NCBI GenBank assembly: GCA_946540675.1 | Contig: CAMNIW010000074.1 | Coordinates: 1-6,742, forward strand | Direction: 5' to 3' | DNA: 6,742 bases | Source: an uncultured Clostridia bacterium | GTDB taxonomy: Bacteria > Bacillota > Clostridia > Christensenellales > Borkfalkiaceae | Shown here: positions 1 to 6,018 of the stretch, piece by piece | Layout: the number at the start of each line of letters is the position of its first letter | Position numbering within the stretch: position 1 is the stretch's first letter | The notes under the pieces: model-generated | What the model saw: only the letters and a program-made list of their open reading frames with translations | Told to the model about the DNA's origin: nothing | The model's database searches: none | Program-made: the position numbers and the translations under genes

Positions 1-24
1 GAGCCTTTTTTCCGTTCAAAACTA

Positions 25-53
25 TTGACTTGCGCCGCTCAAAAGAATATACT
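25..53 (+). promoter_or_regulatory. SigA-type promoter of the nfnAB operon
   Basis: The -35 box TTGACT (25-30) and the -10 box TATACT (48-53) are each one base from consensus and are separated by exactly 17 bp. Transcription would begin near position 60 and leave a leader of about 22 nt, carrying an AGGTG ribosome site (70-74) seven bases before the ATG at 82. The promoter also decides the gene start, because an in-frame TTG at 25 is part of the -35 box and cannot be the start codon of this transcript. Seen in sequence; activity is inferred. Confidence 0.8.
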
Positions 54-57
54 TATA

Positions 58-68
58 ACAATAATTGT
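58..68. promoter_or_regulatory. Short palindrome at the predicted nfnAB transcription start
   Basis: ACAAT-A-ATTGT is a perfect 11-bp odd palindrome directly after the -10 box, over the expected start site. That position would suit a repressor operator. It does not match the Rex consensus (TTGT...ACAA has the opposite arm order) and does not fit a PerR or Fur box well. In A/T-rich sequence such a short palindrome may be chance. Confidence 0.2.
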
Positions 69-81
69 CAGGTGCGGTGCT

Positions 82-939
82 ATGTATAAGATAATCGACA
101 AAAAAATACTCAATCCCACCGTCACGCAAATGGATATTTACTCTCCGCTCGTCGCCAAAAAAGCAAAGGCGGGACAGTTTATAATACTCCGCGTGGACGA
201 AGACGGCGAAAGGATACCGCTCACGGTCGCGGGGACGGACGCTTCCGCCGGAACGGTAAGGATAATCTTCCAGACGGTCGGCGCGACCACTATGAAACTC
301 AACGCAAAGCGCGCGGGAGAATATATTTCCGACTTCGTGGGGCCGCTCGGCTGTCCTACCCGTACCGACGGCATAAAGAAAGTGTGCGTTATCGGCGGCG
401 GCGTGGGTTGCGCCATCGCGATGCCCGTCGCCGAAGAATTTCATAAACTCGGCGCGACGGTCGTAAGCATAACGGGGTTCCGCAACAAAAATCTCGTAAT
501 ACTCGAAGACGAATTTGCGGCTTGCTCGGACAGCCTTACGGTAATGACCGACGACGGCTCTTACGGGCGCGGCGGCAACGTCACCGTTCCTTTGAAAGAG
601 ATGCTCGAAAGCGGCGAAAAATTCGATATGATAATAGCGATAGGCCCGCTTATAATGATGAAGTTCGTCGTGGAGACGGCTCGCCCGTTCGGCGTTCCCG
701 TAACCGTTTCGATGAACCCGATAATGATAGACGGCACGGGTATGTGCGGCGGTTGCAGGCTCACCCTTAACCGCGACGGGCGAAAAATAACCGAATTCGC
801 GTGCGTGGACGGTCCGGACTTCAACGGATACGAAATCGACTTTGACGAAGCGATGTCAAGGGGCAGGACTTACGCCGACTTTGAAAAGCGCGAGAGAGAA
901 AACACCTGCAACTTGCTGAAAACGGGGGGTAAAGCGTAA
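82..939 (+). CDS. nfnA: NADH-dependent ferredoxin:NADP+ oxidoreductase, alpha subunit (FAD/[2Fe-2S])
   Basis: This 285-residue cytoplasmic protein belongs to the ferredoxin-NADP reductase fold family of NfnA, SudB and PyrK. In NfnAB it binds FAD and NAD(H) and passes electrons through a [2Fe-2S] cluster to the partner subunit. Seen here are the flavin motif RIPLT (44-48), the dinucleotide-binding GGGVG (105-109), the family segment TGFRNKN (131-137), and the cluster region DGTGMCGGC with D217, C222 and C225, then C241. One acidic ligand to this cluster is reported in the family, and D217 is a candidate. C225 and C241 are 15 residues apart, against about 11 in the homologues I recall, which suggests a small insertion. 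The ATG at 82 is chosen for its AGGTG site and because the upstream TTG lies in the promoter. The stop overlaps the nfnB start by one base. A sulfide dehydrogenase-like or glutamate synthase-associated role is the alternative. Family sure, physiological role likely. Confidence 0.9.
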   Translation: MYKIIDKKILNPTVTQMDIYSPLVAKKAKAGQFIILRVDEDGERIPLTVAGTDASAGTVRIIFQTVGATTMKLNAKRAGEYISDFVGPLGCPTRTDGIKKVCVIGGGVGCAIAMPVAEEFHKLGATVVSITGFRNKNLVILEDEFAACSDSLTVMTDDGSYGRGGNVTVPLKEMLESGEKFDMIIAIGPLIMMKFVVETARPFGVPVTVSMNPIMIDGTGMCGGCRLTLNRDGRKITEFACVDGPDFNGYEIDFDEAMSRGRTYADFEKRERENTCNLLKTGGKA

Positions 940-2351
940 TGGCCATAGATCCGAAAAAACACGAAATGCCCGCGCAGTCCCCTGCGGCAAGGGTAAAAAA
1001 CTTCGACGAAGTGGCGCTCGGTTATACCGCCGAAATAGCGGTCGCGGAAGCGCAAAGGTGCCTTAACTGTAAAAACAGACCGTGCGTTTCGGGATGCCCC
1101 GTAAACGTAAACATACCCGACTTTATCGCAAAGATAAAGACGGGCGACTTCGAAGGGGCGTACAAAGTCATTTCAAAAACTTCCACTCTTCCGGCGGTAT
1201 GCGGAAGGGTCTGCCCGCAGGAATCGCAGTGCGAGAGCAAATGCACTCTCGGCATAAAATACGAGCCTGTGGGGATAGGTCGGCTCGAAAGATTCGTCGC
1301 CGACTATCACAACGAAAATTCACAAAATTCCCCTACCGTACCCGAATTTAACGGACACAGGGTCGCGGTGGTCGGGTCGGGGCCATCGGGACTTACCTGT
1401 GCGGGAGATCTCGCGAGAAAGGGTTATAAAGTGACTGTGTACGAAGCGTTGCATACGGCGGGCGGCGTACTCGTCTACGGCATACCCGAATTCAGACTTC
1501 CCAAAAAAATAGTCGAAAAGGAAGTCGAAACCCTTAAATCTCTCGGCGTGGATATAGAAACAAACGTCGTGATCGGCAAAACTCTCACCGTAGACGAACT
1601 CTTCGAAGACGGCTACGAAGCGGTTTTCATCGGGTCGGGTGCGGGACTTCCCAACTTTATGAACATACCGGGGGAATCGCTTAAAGGAGTGTACTCCGCC
1701 AACGAATTTTTGACGCGAGCCAACCTTATGAAGGCTTACAGGGAGCATTCGGACACCCCGATAATGAAGGGCGGAAAGGTCGCCGTTGTGGGCGGCGGAA
1801 ACGTCGCTATGGACGCGGCGAGAACGGCTCTTCGGCTCGGCGCGGAAAAGGTGTACGTCGTATACCGCCGTTCGCTTGCCGAACTGCCCGCGCGCCGCGA
1901 AGAAGTCGAACACGCGACGGAAGAAGGCATAGAATTCAGACTGCTCGAAAATCCCGTGGAGATACTCGGTTACGATAACCCCGAAGATAGGCGCGATCCC
2001 GAAAACGGATTCGTCACGGGCATAAAGTGCGTCAAAATGGAACTCGGCGAGCCCGACGAAAGGGGACGCAGGCGACCCGTACCCGTAAAGGGAAGCGAAC
2101 ACGTATTAAACGTCGACGTCGTGATAATAGCGATAGGGACTTCCCCCAATCCGCTGATAAAGAACACGACGAAAGGGCTGGAAGTCAATGCGCGCGGCGG
2201 AATAATAGTCGACGAAAACGGCCTTACGACAAAGCGCGGCGTATACAGCGGCGGCGACGCCGTGACGGGCGCGGCTACCGTTATCTCGGCTATGGGCGCG
2301 GGCAAGACCGCGGCAAAAGCCATAGACGAATATCTGTCGGGCAAAAGATAA
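939..2351 (+). CDS. nfnB: NADH-dependent ferredoxin:NADP+ oxidoreductase, beta subunit (often annotated glutamate synthase GltA)
   Basis: This 470-residue flavoprotein is of the glutamate synthase small-subunit type. In NfnAB it holds the bifurcating FAD, two [4Fe-4S] clusters and the NADP(H) site; the complex couples NADH and reduced ferredoxin oxidation to reduction of two NADP+. The N-terminal helical Fe-S domain carries C41, C44, C49 and C53, then C88, C92, C98 and C102, in the family spacing. E117 in GRLERF lies where a non-cysteine cluster ligand is known in this family. The FAD motif VVGSGPSG is at 144-151, the NADPH motif VVGGGNVAMDAART at 283-296, and the FAD-contacting GGD at 438-440. 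The length is typical for a stand-alone subunit. The ATG shares its A with the nfnA stop codon (TAATG), and a G-rich stretch at 924-929 is the likely ribosome site, so coupled translation is expected. No large glutamate synthase subunit is adjacent, which favours Nfn over GltBD. Confidence 0.9.
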   Translation: MAIDPKKHEMPAQSPAARVKNFDEVALGYTAEIAVAEAQRCLNCKNRPCVSGCPVNVNIPDFIAKIKTGDFEGAYKVISKTSTLPAVCGRVCPQESQCESKCTLGIKYEPVGIGRLERFVADYHNENSQNSPTVPEFNGHRVAVVGSGPSGLTCAGDLARKGYKVTVYEALHTAGGVLVYGIPEFRLPKKIVEKEVETLKSLGVDIETNVVIGKTLTVDELFEDGYEAVFIGSGAGLPNFMNIPGESLKGVYSANEFLTRANLMKAYREHSDTPIMKGGKVAVVGGGNVAMDAARTALRLGAEKVYVVYRRSLAELPARREEVEHATEEGIEFRLLENPVEILGYDNPEDRRDPENGFVTGIKCVKMELGEPDERGRRRPVPVKGSEHVLNVDVVIIAIGTSPNPLIKNTTKGLEVNARGGIIVDENGLTTKRGVYSGGDAVTGAATVISAMGAGKTAAKAIDEYLSGKR

Positions 2352-2356
2352 AAAAT

Positions 2357-2387
2357 ACGCCCCTGCGGAAGTTTTCCGCAGAGGCGT
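2357..2387. terminator. Hairpin after nfnB; strong intrinsic terminator only for minus-strand transcripts
   Basis: A 14-position stem (2357-2370 with 2374-2387, one C/A mismatch at 2362/2382) closes on a 3-nt GTT loop. On the plus strand no T-run follows, so it would only protect or pause the nfnAB mRNA. On the minus strand the stem is followed, after one base, by six U residues (the A-run 2350-2355 overlapping the nfnB stop). It therefore reads as a back-up terminator for the convergent cyclophilin gene. Confidence 0.65.
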
Positions 2388-2427
2388 CAGCATAAAATCG
2401 GGTTCAAACATATAAAACAAACTCAAA

Positions 2428-2466
2428 CGCCGTCCGCGGTTTTCCGCGGACGGCGCATTTTTCTTT
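2428..2466. terminator. Intrinsic terminator of the nfnAB operon, possibly bidirectional
   Basis: A perfect 12-bp GC-rich stem (2428-2439 with 2444-2455) has a TTTT loop. On the plus strand it is followed by CA and then TTTTTCTTTT (2458-2467), a textbook intrinsic terminator for nfnAB. On the minus strand it lies just past the cyclophilin stop codon and is followed by a weaker, interrupted U-tract (TTTGAGTTTGTTTT), so it may stop both convergent transcripts. Confidence 0.85.
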
Positions 2467-2478
2467 TGTTAAAAAAGG

Positions 2479-3372
2479 TCAAAAGGTTATCTTGGCTATC
2501 TTTATCGTCCTATAGGGAACGTTGATAAGATAATCCTTGTTGTCGTTCAACTCGTCGAATATCTCTTTGTTGCTTTCGGCGCTGACCGCGACCGTATAGC
2601 CGCTTTCGCCCTTTGCGAACGTCTCTCCGTCGGAATTTTTCATAAAGTATCTGCCGAGCGTGTTGACTTCGCTGTCCTTTGCGTAATAGTAGTATACGTT
2701 GCCGTCTTCGTCTTTCTGGTAGTCGGTCATCATCTTTTTGACGGCGTCCGCACCGGAAACGATCTTACCCAAAACGGCGAACTGCCCCGCCGCGGAATAG
2801 TACGAAGTCGAGCCGAAAGTTACGGCCATCGTCGCCTTTGCGGAATTTATCTCGCTTTCCGAGTCGCCCTTTTCCCTTTTAAGGACGAGAGCGTTTATAA
2901 GGTCGAGTTTGTTCCCGTTTATGCCGTTAGCCGAGAACTCGCCCGCGACGTTGTAATATTCGCCGAGATATCTCTGCCTTTTGCCGCTGCTGCCGATGGT
3001 CTTGCCCTTTACGTAAGACTCGGTTATAAAGTCGTAATAACCCTTGTCGACGTCCTTTTCGTACTTGGACTTATAGTCGCCGTTCTCGCCGTAAAACTCG
3101 CCGAACTCGACGTAGCCGCCGACGTTGGATACGACCGTTCCGTCGTAATAACCCTTTTTGGCGAGATAGACGAAGTGCTCGATAGTTCCGGGGGCGAAAT
3201 TGTCGTAAAGTTCGAATTTTACGTCGGTAGTAGTATCTCCGCCGACGTCGAAACTTACGGTGCAATCGGTTATCTTACTTCCGCTCTTTACTTTTTCTCC
3301 GCAGGCGGTCGTCCCCAACGCCATAACCGCGGCAAAGGAAACGGAAAACGCGACTTTCAAAAATTTGTTCAT
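2479..3372 (-). CDS. Cyclophilin-like lipoprotein, probably lacking isomerase activity
   Basis: This 297-residue protein begins with a lipoprotein-type signal: MNKFLK, a hydrophobic core (7-20), then TTAC with the probable lipidated C24. The -3 position is T rather than the usual L/V/I, so the lipobox is slightly off. The mature part matches the outline of cyclophilin-type peptidyl-prolyl isomerases. It has VKFELYDNFAPGTIEHFVYLA (51-71), like the family's strand-helix 'LY..AP.TV.NF..L', then KKGYYDGT (72-79), and later GQFAVLGKIVSGADAVKKM (196-214), like 'F.VFGKVV.G.DVV..I'. The family's FHR...QGGD stretch, with the catalytic Arg, is replaced by VVSNVGGYVEFGEF (80-93), and a long insert (about 94-178) and C-terminal extension (about 215-297) are present. 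It is probably exported and anchored outside the cell membrane, acting as a binding or chaperone-like protein. The ATG is supported by AAGGA (3381-3385) and its own promoter. Fold likely, activity doubtful. Confidence 0.75.
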   Translation of the reverse strand: MNKFLKVAFSVSFAAVMALGTTACGEKVKSGSKITDCTVSFDVGGDTTTDVKFELYDNFAPGTIEHFVYLAKKGYYDGTVVSNVGGYVEFGEFYGENGDYKSKYEKDVDKGYYDFITESYVKGKTIGSSGKRQRYLGEYYNVAGEFSANGINGNKLDLINALVLKREKGDSESEINSAKATMAVTFGSTSYYSAAGQFAVLGKIVSGADAVKKMMTDYQKDEDGNVYYYYAKDSEVNTLGRYFMKNSDGETFAKGESGYTVAVSAESNKEIFDELNDNKDYLINVPYRTIKIAKITF

Positions 3373-3404
3373 AAAGATTATCCTTGTTTGATTAACTTAT
3401 ATTT

Positions 3405-3433
3405 ATTTTAATATAAAGCCCCGAATAAGTCAA
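3405..3433 (-). promoter_or_regulatory. SigA-type promoter of the cyclophilin-like gene
   Basis: Read on the minus strand, the -35 box TTGACT (3428-3433) and the -10 box TAAAAT (3405-3410) are 17 bp apart. The start site would be near 3398, giving a leader of about 25 nt before the ATG at 3372. No convincing terminator lies between the upstream zinc-ribbon gene and this promoter: only a 6-bp AT-rich stem near 3456-3474. Some read-through into the cyclophilin gene is therefore possible. Confidence 0.7.
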
Positions 3434-3480
3434 CACTAATCGCGGCGGAATAGGCGAATTTTCGACGGAAATTCATATTT

Positions 3481-4575
3481 TCAGTCGAGAAAACCGCTAT
3501 GCAGGAACAAAAGCGCGAGCCCGACGACCGCCGCCGCGCCGAGAAGCACGGCTATCGCTATGCGGAGCGGTGAAACGGGCGTCTTTCCGCCGACCTTGCC
3601 CGTACTGCCGTTGACGTATACGTCGTAACTCTTGTTTTTGTAGCGGTAATTCATCATATACACGGGTACGAGAACGTATTTATACTTAACGTCGTTATGC
3701 GTGGTGCGCACGTTGATATAGTCCACGACGTCGTAATTATGCCTGTCGCGGATAAATTCCCTTATGCGCTTATCCATACTCTTTTTTGCGTCTTCCCAGC
3801 AGTCCTTGATGTCCCTTTGATACCTGTCCGCCACGAACCCCGAAAGATATTTGTTCTCGTAAACGCAACTCTTCTTCGTGTCGAAAGGCTGTATCTTCCA
3901 GAATTTTTCCTGAGCGAAGTTTGCGTTTGTGGCGATGAATATATCGTCGAAGAAATGCTCTATCGTACCCTTGATGCGGTAATACACGGTATACGTTTCG
4001 GTGCGCTTGTTATCGCCCGAACCGACCGTTCTCGTCCTGTGCTCGCCCACCCTTCCTTCATAATAGGAAACGGTGTTGCTGTCAAAGGTGAAACACGGCT
4101 CGTATACCCCGTGCATATTTTCGGGCGAAAGGCTCTTTTTGAATTTTCTCGGAGCGAACAGTCTTCTTCTCGCCCACTTCTTGGAAAACTCGCCCGCTCT
4201 GTCCGCGCCGAATTGGAAAGGTATGACGACCTGCGGTTTGAGCCCTTTGAAACTGCCTTCCTTCACGATGTGCGAAGTTCCGCAAAACGGACATAAACTC
4301 GCCTGCTCGTCGCGGTTAACGACGACTACCGCGCCGCAGTTGCCGCACCTGTACGTAGCCTGTTCGTCCGCGTCCCACATTTCGGCGTGCGCAAACCCTT
4401 CTTTGATGTCGTTTTCCTTGACGTCAAAGTCTTTTTGAACGTCTATTTCGTTGCCGCAGTGTTCACAGTAAAGCGTTTGTTTTTCGGGGTTGAATACCAT
4501 CGTTCCGCCGCAACTCTTGCATTTTACGCTGTACGTGTCTATGCTCTTTACGTCTTTTTCGGTTATTTCAGCCAT
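3481..4575 (-). CDS. Tandem zinc-ribbon protein with C-terminal membrane anchor (YdjG-like)
   Basis: This 364-residue protein has two N-terminal TFIIB-like zinc ribbons: C19/C22 with C37/C40, and C77/C80 with C95/C98 (CPFCG). A Lys/Arg-rich middle part and a mixed alpha/beta region with many aromatic residues (about 150-320) follow, including the family-like end VLVPVYMMNYRYKNKSYDVY (301-320). A single hydrophobic segment (about 338-358) then precedes a very short tail. The predicted topology is a cytoplasmic body anchored by its C-terminus. The architecture resembles B. subtilis YdjG, which acts with YdjH and YdjI in recruiting PspA to the membrane; this match is from memory of architecture, not alignment. 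Such proteins are often misnamed primosomal N' or TFIIB-like. The ATG at 4575 is chosen for AAGGTGGAG four bases upstream; an in-frame TTG at 4602 has no such support. It lies 60 nt downstream of the DUF1858 gene, across a GC hairpin. Confidence 0.75.
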   Translation of the reverse strand: MAEITEKDVKSIDTYSVKCKSCGGTMVFNPEKQTLYCEHCGNEIDVQKDFDVKENDIKEGFAHAEMWDADEQATYRCGNCGAVVVVNRDEQASLCPFCGTSHIVKEGSFKGLKPQVVIPFQFGADRAGEFSKKWARRRLFAPRKFKKSLSPENMHGVYEPCFTFDSNTVSYYEGRVGEHRTRTVGSGDNKRTETYTVYYRIKGTIEHFFDDIFIATNANFAQEKFWKIQPFDTKKSCVYENKYLSGFVADRYQRDIKDCWEDAKKSMDKRIREFIRDRHNYDVVDYINVRTTHNDVKYKYVLVPVYMMNYRYKNKSYDVYVNGSTGKVGGKTPVSPLRIAIAVLLGAAAVVGLALLFLHSGFLD

Positions 4576-4603
4576 ATTTCTCCACCTTGCCCGTAAACGC
4601 AAT

Positions 4604-4627
4604 CCCCACGGGGGTTTTCCCGTGGGG
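4604..4627. terminator. GC hairpin between the DUF1858 and zinc-ribbon genes
   Basis: A perfect 9-bp stem (4604-4612 with 4619-4627) encloses a 6-nt loop. Read on the minus strand, it comes 8 nt after the DUF1858 stop codon and is followed only by ATTGCGTTT, a poor U-tract, so it is likely a leaky terminator or an mRNA-stabilising structure inside the operon. Read on the plus strand it is followed by CGCATTTTT, which looks more like a real terminator, yet no plus-strand gene lies upstream. Confidence 0.5.
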
Positions 4628-4635
4628 TCGCATTT

Positions 4636-4830
4636 TTATATCTGATTGAGTTCTTCTATCATCTTTTCGAGATCCGCGCCGTGTACCGCCGCCGCTTCGC
4701 CGACGGTCTCTCCGTGAGCGATTGCGCATCCAAGGCAGTGCATACCGTATTTCATAAGGATCTCGGGAGCGTTCGGATTGATTTCGAGCGCTTCGGTGAT
4801 TATGGTATTTTCGGTTATCTTCCTTTCCAT
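4636..4830 (-). CDS. DUF1858 small redox-disulfide protein
   Basis: This complete 64-residue cytoplasmic protein is a single DUF1858 domain, also known as the hybrid-cluster-protein-associated redox disulfide domain (TIGR03980). The diagnostic core is seen: helix start ITEALEINPNAPEILMKYGM (11-30), the CLGC pair (C32, C35), A..HGET (38-42), EAA..HG.D (45-53) and the closing EELN (59-62). The vicinal CxxC cysteines are thought to form a redox-active disulfide, but no substrate is established. The start at 4830 is supported by AAAGGAG (4840-4846) nine bases upstream. It begins 18 nt after the SPFH gene stops, so the two are almost surely co-transcribed. No hybrid cluster protein gene is in the window, so the usual functional hint does not apply here; a regulatory or redox role linked to the flanking zinc-ribbon proteins is only inference. 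Confidence 0.88.
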   Translation of the reverse strand: MERKITENTIITEALEINPNAPEILMKYGMHCLGCAIAHGETVGEAAAVHGADLEKMIEELNQI

Positions 4831-4848
4831 ATCCTTGTTCTCCTTTAT

Positions 4849-5928
4849 TTATTGAAGTTTTTGTCCGCACTCGGGGCAGAATTTCGCGCCGGCGTTTATC
4901 TCCGCTCCGCACTCGGGACAGAATTTCTTTACGTTTAATTTGGCTCCGCACTCGGGGCAGAACTTGGCGTTAGCCGCGACCGACTTGCCGCACTCGGGGC
5001 AAACTTTGGTCTTGTCGCCGCTTTGCGTATCGGGCTTAGCCTGCGGCTGTTGCGCCCGGGGTTGAGCCTGTTGCTGCTGAGCGAACGCGCCCGCCATATA
5101 ACCGCCTATTCCCATACCGGCGCCCATGCCGACGCCCGCGCCTACGAACGCGCCGCCCGCACCGGGGTTTTTGGCGGCGTCCTTCATAGCCTGCGCCGCG
5201 GAAACTTTCATCAATGTGTCCGTGCTGTCTTTGAGTATGCCGAGTTTGCTTCTCTCGTCGAGAGCCTTTTCGACTTCTTCGGGGACGGACATATTCTCGA
5301 TGAAAAGATTGGTGAGTTCAAGACCTATCTCTCTGAACTTCGCCTGAATTTTAGCCTTGACTATCTCGTTGAATTCGAGAGTGTTGGCGGCGAGATCCAG
5401 AGCGGACAACCTGCTTTCGCCCAAAGCGTCGCTGAGCGACGACACGAGCATGGTTTTGAGATAGCCCGTTATGTCTTCGGTCTTGAACGAACTGTTGGTT
5501 CCGAAGAGTTCTTTAAGGAACACGGTCGGATCGTCCACCCTGAACGCGAACGCGCCGAACCCGCGCACTCTTATCACGCCGAACTCGGGATCGCGCATCA
5601 TTATCGGGTTGAGCGTTCCCCACTTTATGTTGGTAAACTGCTTGGTGTTGATGAAATACACCTGACAGGTTATAGAATTTTCAAACGCGTACTTCCAGTG
5701 CGCGAGTTTGGTAAGAATCGGGAAAATCTGCGTTTTGAGATCGTAAAAACCGGGACCGAATACTTCGGCTATCTCCCCTTTATGTACGAATATCGCCACC
5801 TGCGATTCCTTTACCGTAAGCGTCGATTTGTTATTTACTTCCCTTCCGTCGTTTTTGAACGGGTATTTGTATACTATAGTGTTTCTGCTGTCGTCGCTCC
5901 AGGCAATATTGAGTCTGAAAAGAGCCAT
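4849..5928 (-). CDS. SPFH-domain protein with C-terminal double zinc ribbon (YdjI-like, COG4260 type)
   Basis: This 359-residue protein of the stomatin/prohibitin (SPFH) superfamily has an SPFH domain at about 30-220, including GPGFYDLKTQIFPIL (58-72), the FGVIRVRGFGAFAFRVDDP stretch (116-134) and the helical end FREIGLELTNLFIENMSVPEEV (198-219). A short helix (220-252) follows, then a Gly/Ala/Met-rich segment (255-283), a Gln/Ala/Pro linker (284-303) and four CPECG knuckles (C310/C313, C324/C327, C337/C340, C351/C354), enough for two zinc ribbons. No signal peptide or N-terminal membrane helix is visible, as expected for the YdjI branch, which depends on partners or peripheral binding to reach membranes. 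The family forms oligomeric scaffolds; in B. subtilis YdjI works with YdjG and YdjH and interacts with PspA. The ATG at 5928 is supported by GGAAGGTGA seven bases upstream and a promoter at 5960-5988. It heads a probable operon with DUF1858 and the membrane zinc-ribbon gene. Fold certain; the stress role is inferred. Confidence 0.88.
   Translation of the reverse strand: MALFRLNIAWSDDSRNTIVYKYPFKNDGREVNNKSTLTVKESQVAIFVHKGEIAEVFGPGFYDLKTQIFPILTKLAHWKYAFENSITCQVYFINTKQFTNIKWGTLNPIMMRDPEFGVIRVRGFGAFAFRVDDPTVFLKELFGTNSSFKTEDITGYLKTMLVSSLSDALGESRLSALDLAANTLEFNEIVKAKIQAKFREIGLELTNLFIENMSVPEEVEKALDERSKLGILKDSTDTLMKVSAAQAMKDAAKNPGAGGAFVGAGVGMGAGMGIGGYMAGAFAQQQQAQPRAQQPQAKPDTQSGDKTKVCPECGKSVAANAKFCPECGAKLNVKKFCPECGAEINAGAKFCPECGQKLQ
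4865..5004 (-). repeat. Four tandem copies of the CPECG zinc-knuckle coding unit
   Basis: The plus strand shows four near-identical 17-base units beginning CCGCACTCGGG at 4865, 4907, 4946 and 4988, spaced 42, 39 and 42 bases. They encode the four CPECG knuckles of the SPFH protein. The spacing is a multiple of three and the DNA identity exceeds what the protein motif alone requires in the flanking codons (for example GCAGAAT/GCAGAAC), which suggests duplication of a half-ribbon unit. Confidence 0.8.
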
Positions 5929-5959
5929 AATTATTCACCTTCCCTTACATTCTTATATA

Positions 5960-5988
5960 AGTATAACATATTTCAAAGCATTTTACAA
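5960..5988 (-). promoter_or_regulatory. SigA-type promoter of the SPFH gene cluster
   Basis: On the minus strand, TTGTAA (5983-5988) and TATACT (5960-5965) are separated by 17 bp, with predicted start near 5953 and a leader of about 25 nt. The -35 box matches four of six consensus bases and the -10 five of six. A perfect 10-bp palindrome, CTTATATAAG (5952-5961), overlaps the start site and could be an operator or simply AT-rich chance. This promoter separates the cluster from the upstream ATPase gene. Confidence 0.6.
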
Positions 5989-6018
5989 TGTTTTTGCACC
6001 GTTTATTTTTATTTGGAT

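Noticed and set aside
58..68. Rex operator upstream of nfnAB
   Set aside because: The arm order is ACAAT...ATTGT rather than TTGT...ACAA, and the spacer is one base.
25..81. TTG start at 25 adding 19 residues to nfnA
   Set aside because: The TTG is the first half of a near-consensus -35 box; the extra residues are not family-like, while the ATG at 82 has a ribosome site and gives the normal N-terminus.
1320..2102. Minus-strand open frame of 260 codons
   Set aside because: It is fully antisense to nfnB, whose motifs are unambiguous, and has no recognisable domain.
3697..4296. Plus-strand open frame of 199 codons
   Set aside because: It is antisense to the zinc-ribbon gene; no ribosome site or domain supports it.
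4576..4602. TTG start at 4602 for the zinc-ribbon gene
   Set aside because: It adds nine Arg-rich residues, lies at the edge of the hairpin and lacks a ribosome site; the ATG at 4575 has AAGGTGGAG at good spacing.
4865..5004. Regular direct repeats as a CRISPR array
   Set aside because: Units are short, in frame and code for CPECG zinc knuckles of the SPFH protein; the intervening sequence is coding and itself partly similar.
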